Shown here: piece after piece, positions 16,002 to 21,534 of the stretch
Layout: each line of letters begins with the position of its first letter
Position numbering within the stretch: the first letter of the stretch is position 1
Assembly: GCA_023415145.1 (NCBI GenBank)
Contig: JAEZLW010000109.1
Location: forward strand, 1-21,534
Reading direction: 5' to 3'
Source of the DNA: Bacillota bacterium
GTDB taxonomy: Bacteria; Bacillota; Clostridia; Christensenellales; Aristaeellaceae
DNA: 21,534 bases
Program-made: the position numbers and the translations under genes
The notes under the pieces: generated by a model
The model's input: only the letters and a program-made list of their open reading frames with translations
The model's database searches: none
What the model was told of the DNA's origin: nothing

Positions 16002-16030
16002 ACTATACTACTAAAAGCAGCAAAAATCAA
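16002..16030 (-). promoter_or_regulatory. promoter of the SBP/HD-GYP/kinase operon
   Basis: On the minus strand TTGATT (16030-16025) and TATAGT (16007-16002) are separated by 17 bases, giving a transcript start near 15995 and a leader of about 60 bases. The -35 is identical to that proposed for the polysaccharide operon at 10381-10386. Confidence 0.65.
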
Positions 16031-16138
16031 CAAAAAGCAATGCGTCAGGCATAACTTGAAATGGTGACGAGAGGATTTTCGCAATTTGAGGATATCTTTA
16101 TCCTGCATCCTGAACAGCCGCCATTCCTTGTCCGGCAC

Positions 16139-16167
16139 TTGTAAAATACTCTTGCTGTGTGTATAAT
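16139..16167 (+). promoter_or_regulatory. promoter of murA
   Basis: TTGTAA (16139-16144), a 17-base spacer and the consensus TATAAT (16162-16167), in a region with a TGTG extension before the -10. The transcript would start near 16174, leaving a leader of about 127 bases before ATG 16301. It diverges from the promoter at 16002-16030, with about 110 bases between them that hold nothing I recognise. Confidence 0.75.
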
Positions 16168-16195
16168 GAATCGTATGCTCTGCGCTTGGGATGAT

Positions 16196-16264
16196 GGGAT
16201 GTATTGGATGTCCTTTATAAGGACTTAAGGTACATCCCTTGCCCAGTTTGGCACGGGGTGCAAG
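16196..16264 (+). promoter_or_regulatory. structured leader of murA
   Basis: The outer stem GGGATGTA (16196-16203) pairs with TACATCCC (16231-16238). Nested inside it is a perfect stem, GTCCTT-TAT-AAGGAC (16210-16224). A third, weaker stem pairs CTTGC (16238-16242) with GCAAG (16260-16264). No T tract follows, so this is not an obvious terminator. It may affect mRNA stability or be a protein or ligand site; I match it to no known riboswitch. Confidence 0.5.
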
Positions 16265-16270
16265 CAACCC

Positions 16271-16300
16271 AAGGAGGTGACCTGGCTTTTAGCCAGCGGT
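16271..16300 (+). promoter_or_regulatory. murA ribosome binding site with a hairpin before the start codon
   Basis: A near-perfect Shine-Dalgarno AAGGAGGTGA (16271-16280) lies about 23 bases before ATG 16301, too far for normal initiation. Between them is a perfect stem-loop CTGGCT-TTT-AGCCAG (16282-16296). With it folded, the effective distance from GGAGG to ATG is eight bases. The in-frame GTG at 16277 overlaps the Shine-Dalgarno and is unlikely to be used. Confidence 0.6.
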
Positions 16301-17566
16301 ATGGCGGACACAGAAAGAATGCTGATTACCGGCGGAACGCCGCTGATGGGGGAAACCAGGGTAAGCGGCGGCAAAAATACATCGGTGGCGGTGATCCCTG
16401 CAATATTGCTCAGCAGCGAACCCTGCACCATCGAGAATCTGCCGGATATTGAGGATGTGAACGCCCTTATCGCCATCCTCCGCTCATTGGGCGCCAGGGT
16501 GACATATGAACCTGGGAAATATATGACGGTAGACCCTCGGCCTGCGGAGGGTATCCACGTTTCTTACCAGCATACCCAGCGGCTTCGGGCAAGCTATTAC
16601 CTGCTGGGTGCGCTGCTGGGCCGCTGCTGCAAGGCGGAGGTGGCTTATCCCGGCGGGTGCGATCTGGGCAGCCGGCCCATCGACCAGCATTTGAAAGGCC
16701 TATCCGCCCTGGGTGCAGATATTGAGGAGAGGGGCGGCATGGTTTACGCCCAGTGCCAGAAGCTGACAGGGGCAGATGTATTCTTTGACCTTGTAACGGT
16801 GGGCGGAACCATCAATATCATGCTGGCCGCCGTTAGGGCATCGGGAACAACGCTGATATACAATGCGGCGAAAGAGCCGCATATCGTAGATTTGGCCAAC
16901 TTTTTGAACAGCATGGGTGCCAGCATCAAGGGCGCCGGTACGGACATCATCCGCATCCGGGGGGTGGAAAAGCTCCACGGCTGCACCTATACTGTGATCC
17001 CCGACCAGATTGAAACAGGCACGCTGATGATTGCCGCCGCCGCTACCCGGGGCGATGTGACGATTCGGGGCTGCATTCCCACGCACATGGAAGCGCTGTC
17101 CGCCAAACTGATGGAGATGGGCGTGCGCGTGACCGACAGCGATGATGCCATCAGGGTGCGCACCATCAGCTCCCACCGTGCGGTAAACTTCAAAACGCAG
17201 GTGTATCCCGGCTTTCCAACCGACCTGCAGCAGCCCATGTCGGCACTGCTCACTACAGCGCTTGGCACCAGTGTCGTGACGGAAACCATTTATGAACAGC
17301 GCTTCAAGCACTTGGATGAGATCCGGCGCATGGGCGCGCGGGTGCGCGTGGTGGACCGCACAGCGCTGATTGAGGGTGTGCCCCAATTATTTGGTGCTCC
17401 TGTTGTTGCTACCGACCTTCGGGCCGGTGCGGCGCTGGTAGTTGCCGGGCTGATGGCCAAAGGCGTTACGGAAATTTATGAACCCGGTCATATTGACCGC
17501 GGCTATGAGCATATTGAGCAAAAGCTGTGTGCCCTTGGGGCCAATATCCGCCGGGACAAGATATAA
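16301..17566 (+). CDS. murA: UDP-N-acetylglucosamine 1-carboxyvinyltransferase
   Basis: This 421-residue cytoplasmic enzyme transfers enolpyruvate from phosphoenolpyruvate to UDP-GlcNAc, the first committed step of peptidoglycan precursor synthesis. The length is normal for the family. MLITGGTPLMGETRVSGGKN near the N terminus carries the conserved lysine (K25). LRASYYLLGALLGR and PGGCDLGSRPIDQHLKGL follow, with the fosfomycin-sensitive catalytic cysteine at C120. The C-terminal part has DLRAGAALVVAGLMAKG and HIDRGYEHIEQKL. The start at 16301 gives a short MADTER extension before the usual beginning; a start at 16319 (MLITGG) has a weaker ribosome binding site. It is the first gene of a two-gene unit with the J-domain gene 32 bases downstream. 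Bacillota often carry two MurA paralogues; I cannot say which this is. Confidence 0.96.
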   Translation: MADTERMLITGGTPLMGETRVSGGKNTSVAVIPAILLSSEPCTIENLPDIEDVNALIAILRSLGARVTYEPGKYMTVDPRPAEGIHVSYQHTQRLRASYYLLGALLGRCCKAEVAYPGGCDLGSRPIDQHLKGLSALGADIEERGGMVYAQCQKLTGADVFFDLVTVGGTINIMLAAVRASGTTLIYNAAKEPHIVDLANFLNSMGASIKGAGTDIIRIRGVEKLHGCTYTVIPDQIETGTLMIAAAATRGDVTIRGCIPTHMEALSAKLMEMGVRVTDSDDAIRVRTISSHRAVNFKTQVYPGFPTDLQQPMSALLTTALGTSVVTETIYEQRFKHLDEIRRMGARVRVVDRTALIEGVPQLFGAPVVATDLRAGAALVVAGLMAKGVTEIYEPGHIDRGYEHIEQKLCALGANIRRDKI

Positions 17567-17598
17567 CATTCCGGAGGGCTGTAGGGAGGTGACGGCTT

Positions 17599-18117
17599 AC
17601 GACAAGCGCCTTTGAATTGCTGGGCTTAAAAAGCGATGCGGATGCCCAGCAGGTGCGCTCTGCCTACCGATTAAAAGTCAAGAGCTGTCATCCCGACCAG
17701 TTTACCGATCAGGAGGAACAAAAAAAAGCCCAGGATCAGCTCATTGCGCTGAACCTGGCTTACGAAGAGGCGCTGCGTCTGGCCTCTGAAAAACGGGTGG
17801 GGTTCAACCTGATCTCCCAGGAGGAGGCCAAGCGGTTTGCCATCAAGCTGATGGAACAGGGCAACCTGGAAAGCGCGCTTCGGCAGTTGTGCCGGGCAGA
17901 ATCAAAGGATGGCGACTGGTTTTATTTGCAGGGCCAGATATTAATGGGCATGCGCCAGTATGAAACAGCCCACCAAAGTTACCGGGAGGCAGTGCGGCGG
18001 GAGCCCGACAATCTTCGATACCGTCAGGGCGCTTTGGACGCGGCGCTGGCCATCAAGCGCCACAAGCTTTTGCATTACCGCGTGGCAGGCTGGATCAAGG
18101 AACTGCTGAAAAAATAA
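17599..18117 (+). CDS. J-domain protein with TPR-like C-terminal half
   Basis: The frame encodes an N-terminal J domain (FELLGLKSDADAQQVRSAYR, then SCHPDQF with the HPD tripeptide that stimulates DnaK ATPase). A linker follows, then a TPR-like helical repeat region (LESALRQLCRAES, ILMGMRQYETAHQSYREAV) and a basic C terminus. It lacks the G/F and zinc-finger regions of DnaJ, so it is a specialised co-chaperone. The Shine-Dalgarno GGGAGGTGA (17584-17592) is positioned for a start at 17599, but that codon is ACG. The first standard start in frame is TTG 17617, which would remove the first part of helix I. I list the ACG position because the J domain needs it. Length is about 172 residues from ACG and 166 from TTG. 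The gene lies just behind murA and ends at the shared terminator. Confidence 0.82.
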   Translation, partial: TTSAFELLGLKSDADAQQVRSAYRLKVKSCHPDQFTDQEEQKKAQDQLIALNLAYEEALRLASEKRVGFNLISQEEAKRFAIKLMEQGNLESALRQLCRAESKDGDWFYLQGQILMGMRQYETAHQSYREAVRREPDNLRYRQGALDAALAIKRHKLLHYRVAGWIKELLKK

Positions 18118-18151
18118 AGGCATGCTTTTCTGAAAAGAAAGACATGCCTTT
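18116..18151. terminator. bidirectional terminator between convergent operons
   Basis: AAAGGCATG (18116-18124) pairs perfectly with CATGCCTTT (18143-18151), and an inner CTTTT/AAAAG adds to the stem. On the minus strand it is followed by ATTTTTT, a good T tract for the GtrA operon. On the plus strand the trailing sequence TATGTTTC is weaker but would still serve the murA unit. It overlaps the stop codons of both flanking genes. Confidence 0.8.
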
Positions 18152-18578
18152 ATGTTTCATGTACGGTCCTTTTTGCCGGGCTTTCCTGCCTTGCGCGCAT
18201 CATACGCACAAAGGCTTCCCGTTCTTTTTTCAGCTCTTCCAACAGGTCGCAAAAGCGCCAGTCCCGGTTCCCGGGCGTGAGCACAGCCTTAAGAACAGAG
18301 GATCCGATTCCGGATTCCCTCAACAAGGCGAGGGCCTCCCGGAGGCGCTGTTCGGAGAAACCGCAGAACACCATGGCGCTTTGGTGGGAAGGTGCTACCA
18401 TCGGCGGACAGGTTTCCGGGGCGTCCAGTCCGGCCAGCGCACCCACGCTCATGCCTGCCTCCTGCGGATGGATTTCCTTAAGAGGGATTTCCGCTTCCCG
18501 AAGAATCACCTGAACCCTATCTCCTTCAGGCTGGGAAGCGGACAGCCCGTATAGCAGTACCAACTCGCTTTGTTCCAT
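18150..18578 (-). CDS. small DUF3783-like protein
   Basis: This 142-residue soluble protein has an N-terminal alpha/beta part (ELVLLYGLSASQPEGDRVQVILREAEIPLKEI) and a second part (SAMVFCGFSEQRLREALALLRESGIGSSVLKAVLTPGNRDW) ending in a charged helix. The VFCGFSE..LR.AL..LRE.G....LKAVLTP.N..W pattern fits DUF3783, whose function is unknown. ATG 18578 is chosen because it lies 7 bases after the GtrA stop. A longer frame would overlap the GtrA gene by about 40 bases. It is the last gene of a four-gene minus-strand operon. Confidence 0.7.
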   Translation of the reverse strand: MEQSELVLLYGLSASQPEGDRVQVILREAEIPLKEIHPQEAGMSVGALAGLDAPETCPPMVAPSHQSAMVFCGFSEQRLREALALLRESGIGSSVLKAVLTPGNRDWRFCDLLEELKKEREAFVRMMRARQESPAKRTVHET

Positions 18579-18585
18579 AAAAAGC

Positions 18586-19062
18586 CTACGCTTTCTGTTT
18601 AAAGATGACACGTTTGCTGGCAACATAATTGAAGATGATGACCAGCATGTTCATGATCAGTTTGGCAATGAACTCATCCATGGCAAATACCTGTATGAGA
18701 AGAGACAGCCCGGCCAAATCAAACAGCACCAATGAGAGCACCCGGGCGCCAAAGAAGGAAAGCGCTTCTTTTGTCAGTTCCCGGCGCGCAAGATTCCGGC
18801 ATTTGAACACAAACAGCTTGTTGCCCACATAGGCAAAGGTGACGGCGGCGATCCAGGCGAGGATGCTGGCGATATAATACCAGTAAAGCGGTGTTTGGAG
18901 CCAAAGAATCGATTTTAGGAGCACATGTTTCGGCGGCACCGCCAGAATAAGCCCCCCGTAGACCAATAGGTTCACAACGGTGGTCAGCACGCCAAACACC
19001 AGGTACAGTATGATTTCCCGCCTTCGGGCCTTGTCATTCATCAGCATTTTGATTTTTTCCAT
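18586..19062 (-). CDS. GtrA-like family membrane protein
   Basis: This 158-residue protein has four transmembrane helices. The GtrA family signature is present: EIILYLVFGVLTTVVNLLVY in the first helix, AAVTFAYVGNKLFVFK between the second and third, and IMNMLVIIFNYVASKRVIFK at the end. GtrA proteins are thought to flip undecaprenyl-phosphate-linked sugars or to assist membrane glycosyltransferases in cell-surface glycan decoration. The ATG at 19062 is preceded by TAGAGG, which overlaps the stop of the small upstream gene. The large membrane protein at the head of the operon is a plausible partner transferase that uses the flipped sugar. Confidence 0.88.
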   Translation of the reverse strand: MEKIKMLMNDKARRREIILYLVFGVLTTVVNLLVYGGLILAVPPKHVLLKSILWLQTPLYWYYIASILAWIAAVTFAYVGNKLFVFKCRNLARRELTKEALSFFGARVLSLVLFDLAGLSLLIQVFAMDEFIAKLIMNMLVIIFNYVASKRVIFKQKA

Positions 19063-19072
19063 GTTTATGCCT

Positions 19073-19297
19073 CTATTCCGTTTCCCCGGCATCGCCCCTG
19101 GCATAGCCGGCTGACAGCAAGCTGGTCATGGGCAGGGTATGGGGGTTTTTCTGTTTGGCGGAGGTATAGGTAAACTCCTCAAGTGTATAACGGATAATCA
19201 GTATGTTTTGCTGCACCAACTGGCCGTCAAGCAGTAAAATGGCCTTGATGCGCCGTCCGTGGACCATGGAGTAGCGCAGGAATTCTTCCACGCTCAC
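19073..19297 (-). CDS. small soluble protein of unknown function
   Basis: A 74-residue protein starting with GTG at 19297, whose start overlaps the upstream stop as GTGA. GTG 19291 (third codon) is also possible and is better spaced from the G-rich Shine-Dalgarno. The core YSMVHGRRIKAILLLDGQLV, then QQNILIIRYTLEEFTYTSAK and a LPMTSLLSAGYARGDAGE tail, reads like a compact beta-rich domain. It recalls short conserved clostridial proteins, but I cannot name a family. The strict coupling to both neighbours argues that it is real. Confidence 0.65.
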   Translation of the reverse strand: MSVEEFLRYSMVHGRRIKAILLLDGQLVQQNILIIRYTLEEFTYTSAKQKNPHTLPMTSLLSAGYARGDAGETE

Positions 19298-21267
19298 ACC
19301 CCCCCGCCGGGCTTACGGTATTTCTCAAGAACCATATAAATGGAAATCTCCCCGTTATCGCTGGCATAGCACAGGGGGAACAGTGATTCCAACCCCAAAA
19401 AATCTATCTCAAGGTCGCTGCGTTCATAGCTGGAAATGAAAATGTAATCCACCTGATATTTTTGAAGCACATCCAGGTTGTTTTGTGGACTGGCATAAAA
19501 ACGCGAGATATCCATAGTCCTTTCCGTGGTATCAAAGCCATGGAAGTATAGCCACAACCCCGGCCCGCAAACGATGGTGCGCCCTGCCAGGGAGCTGACA
19601 GGATTCAAGTGCTGCTCGTATCCGGTGAGAAACACCGCGTGGGCCGGCGTCTCTTCCTCAATATAGGCTGCGGCATCAATATCAGCTTTGGAGAAGGACT
19701 GATAGTCGCTGACGACTTCCCGCGCCAGTGTCAGTCCGGCGCTTAAAAAGAGGGCCACAGCGGCAAAGGCAGCCAGCAGGTAACGCCCCCGGAGGCCCTT
19801 GAGCCGGTTATACAGCGTTACGGCATAATCCGCCGCCAGGATGGCACCGATCATATACCAGATGTAAAACAGCTTGTTGTTGTCGTATTCGTTGGGCTGA
19901 AAGCGTATGAACTCCGCCGCCAGAAAAATCATGAAGGCTCCGGCAGCCAAAAAGCGGTGGCGCGGATTTTTCTCTAGCAAAGAGCATAGAAGCAGTATCA
20001 CCGGAATGCCTATGTTTTTGATATAGAACCAAAGGTAAAAATCGATCAAGCCCTCACCGCCGGAATTATTGACCCAGTTGAACTGTATGTTCAAAAAATG
20101 ATTGCTGCCGGAGGCCTGTGTGAATGTCCAGGTAAACAGCTGCGGTGCTGCCAGAAATACCGTGATGGCTCCGTATACAAGCCAGGGAAGTAGGCTTCGC
20201 GTTTTTTCGCTTTCCTGTGCATGCATGAGGGAATAGAGCAAAAACCCGGTGCTTAAGAGCCCCAGCGCCAGAAAGGAATGGGTATGGATGAGGGGGAGCC
20301 CGCCGGCCCATACGCCAAGCAATACAAGATGGCGTATGTTTGTGCTGCCTTCTCGCTTCGATGGAGAAAAGGCAGTATACAGAAGATAAATGCATGGGAG
20401 CACCATCGACCAGCCGCCCAATAGGGTGCGCTGGGGGATCATCAGGTCGGCAATCACGTTGCTCCAGCGCAGGTTGTAAGGAACAGGCTGGTTGGTGGGC
20501 GTTTTGTAAAAGCCATCCATCACCTCATACAAACGTTCCGATAAGTCTCCCGCCGCCCGGTCAAGGGTGTACAAAAAGCCCAGCCCGCCATTCAAAAAGA
20601 AAAGCAAAGCCGCCAGGATTGCGGCGCGGCGTCCGCCCGCCATCTCACGGGCCACAAGCAGGTATCCCGCAAAGCATAGCGCCATCATCAGCGTTCCCGG
20701 AACCACCAGAGCCATTTGCAGGGAAAAGCCGAACATGTACAGCGTGGTGGAGAGGCTGTCCATCAGGAAGGGATAGGATAAAAGCTCTCCCGGCAGAATG
20801 TTGTAATCCGGCGGAAAGGATGCATCCCGAAGGCTGGTGATGATGGCTGTGTGCAGCGGCAGATCGCCGTAGGTGCTTTGACCCACATGGTAGCTGCCGT
20901 CCGCTGCAAGGCGCAGGTTGTGGGTGTATTGCAGATAGCCGCCCAGGATGGTCAAAGGAAGAGCTACGAACAGAATGATCTTGAGGAACGTGGCTTCCTC
21001 AGCATCCCACAGCCTGAGGGAGTGCTTTTGATCCCGCAGAAAATAAGCGCCAACCGTAAGTATGACCAGGGGAATAAGTGCCACATAATGGCCTGTTCTG
21101 CTGAACTTCAAGAAAAAAGCCATGAGGGCCGGCAGCCACATCAATAAATAAAGCCCCAGGGAAAGCCCCAGCCACCAGCGGGTAATGGGCTTGTGGGAGG
21201 GCAGCAAAAAGCGGACGATGACAGTGCCACATAAAAGGTATACTAATAAAAATGCCGCTGCTGCCAC
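19294..21267 (-). CDS. large polytopic membrane protein, GT-C / PTPS_related-like
   Basis: This 657-residue protein has about a dozen hydrophobic helices in residues 1-500 and a soluble C-terminal domain (about 510-657). GDLPLHTAIITSLRDASFPP then LLSYPFLMDSLSTTLYMFGF in the first large loop resembles the PTPS_related membrane family (PF10131) and GT-C transferases that use lipid-linked sugars. The C-terminal part has VDYIFISSYERSDLEID and ends in IYMVLEK. It starts with GTG at 21267 behind GGGGGTGA. It heads the operon with GtrA, which suggests transfer of a polyprenyl-phosphate sugar to an extracellular acceptor. No good promoter is visible between it and repeat B, so transcription may start within or beyond the repeat. 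The acceptor is unknown. Confidence 0.75.
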   Translation of the reverse strand: MAAAAFLLVYLLCGTVIVRFLLPSHKPITRWWLGLSLGLYLLMWLPALMAFFLKFSRTGHYVALIPLVILTVGAYFLRDQKHSLRLWDAEEATFLKIILFVALPLTILGGYLQYTHNLRLAADGSYHVGQSTYGDLPLHTAIITSLRDASFPPDYNILPGELLSYPFLMDSLSTTLYMFGFSLQMALVVPGTLMMALCFAGYLLVAREMAGGRRAAILAALLFFLNGGLGFLYTLDRAAGDLSERLYEVMDGFYKTPTNQPVPYNLRWSNVIADLMIPQRTLLGGWSMVLPCIYLLYTAFSPSKREGSTNIRHLVLLGVWAGGLPLIHTHSFLALGLLSTGFLLYSLMHAQESEKTRSLLPWLVYGAITVFLAAPQLFTWTFTQASGSNHFLNIQFNWVNNSGGEGLIDFYLWFYIKNIGIPVILLLCSLLEKNPRHRFLAAGAFMIFLAAEFIRFQPNEYDNNKLFYIWYMIGAILAADYAVTLYNRLKGLRGRYLLAAFAAVALFLSAGLTLAREVVSDYQSFSKADIDAAAYIEEETPAHAVFLTGYEQHLNPVSSLAGRTIVCGPGLWLYFHGFDTTERTMDISRFYASPQNNLDVLQKYQVDYIFISSYERSDLEIDFLGLESLFPLCYASDNGEISIYMVLEKYRKPGGGV

Positions 21268-21298
21268 TTACTCACCCCCTAACGTTGATTCTATGCTT

Positions 21299-21493
21299 GG
21301 GAAGGATTTCACGCCTGCGGGCGCGACCAAAGGGCTTACCTACCCATCTGGCTCAATCGGCGCATTGCTCACTGCCGTTCGCAACCCCGGCGGCTCAATC
21401 GTCGCATCGCTTCGCTACCGCTTGCGCTGCTCGTTTCGCTCGCTTCCTCCGCTTCGCTTCATCCGCCACTGGCGGCGCTCAGCTTCGGAACCC
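21299..21493 (+). repeat. dispersed repeat, copy B
   Basis: 21344-21493 is the near-perfect inverted counterpart of 1-150. 21301-21340 matches copy C at 2051-2090. The unit thus appears to be at least 195 bases, beginning with GGAAGGATTTC and the short stem CGCCTGCGGGCG. It lies immediately upstream of the GtrA operon. The last 41 bases of the window (21494-21534) are C/T-rich and hold no feature I can support. Confidence 0.88.
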
Positions 21494-21534
21494 GTTTCGC
21501 CAGCCTCCTTCGCCTCGCATCATCCCTCCATCTG

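Noticed and set aside
15998..16267. 89-residue minus-strand open frame in front of the SBP operon
   Set aside because: It lies over both predicted promoters and the murA leader, and has no ribosome binding site or domain.
16700..17386. 228-residue open frame antisense to murA
   Set aside because: This is a shadow of the murA coding sequence with His/Ala-rich composition and no start signal.
1..21493. Terminal inverted repeats of one giant transposon
   Set aside because: There is no transposase or integrase in between, a third copy lies inside in a diverged form, and the content (including murA) looks like core chromosome.

Overview
The window reads as chromosomal DNA of a Gram-positive, probably clostridial, member of the Bacillota. 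It has strong GGAGG-type ribosome binding sites, sigma-A type promoters, GTG/TTG starts, a PadR-DUF2812 module, an extracellular HD-GYP/hybrid-kinase signalling operon and a MurA of the Firmicutes type. No rRNA, tRNA, CRISPR array or transposase gene is visible. The taxon cannot be fixed from sequence alone.

Layout. Positions 1-880 are non-coding and repeat-rich: an inverted copy of a 150-bp repeat at the very edge, then a cluster of five perfect hairpins (490-673). Positions 807-1958 hold a promoter with an overlapping palindromic operator, a PadR regulator, its DUF2812 membrane partner and a small membrane protein. Another degenerate repeat copy lies at 2050-2215. Positions 10297-2281 (minus strand) form a tight six-gene exopolysaccharide operon: GT-C-like membrane protein, GH8-like hydrolase, DUF2334 (deacetylase-like) membrane-anchored protein, BcsA-like family 2 synthase, BcsB-like protein, and a four-helix membrane protein with a degenerate GGDEF domain that keeps the c-di-GMP inhibitory site RxxD. 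The gene content matches the c-di-GMP-controlled Pss system of Listeria (pssA-E plus pssZ) rather than classical cellulose operons.

Positions 15935-10574 (minus) are a signalling operon immediately upstream: a membrane-tethered orphan solute-binding protein, a response regulator with an HD-GYP c-di-GMP phosphodiesterase domain, and a hybrid histidine kinase with its own SBP_bac_3 sensor, receivers and Hpt. I infer a local circuit: an extracellular ligand sets phosphodiesterase activity, which sets c-di-GMP, which is read by the degenerate GGDEF protein that gates polymer synthesis.

From 16139 on the plus strand are murA (with a structured leader and a hairpin between its Shine-Dalgarno and start) and a J-domain/TPR-like protein. 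They end at a bidirectional terminator shared with a convergent four-gene minus-strand operon (21267-18150): a large GT-C-like membrane protein, a small conserved-looking protein, a GtrA-like flippase and a small DUF3783-like protein. The window closes in a third copy of the 150-bp repeat, opposite in orientation to the one at position 1.
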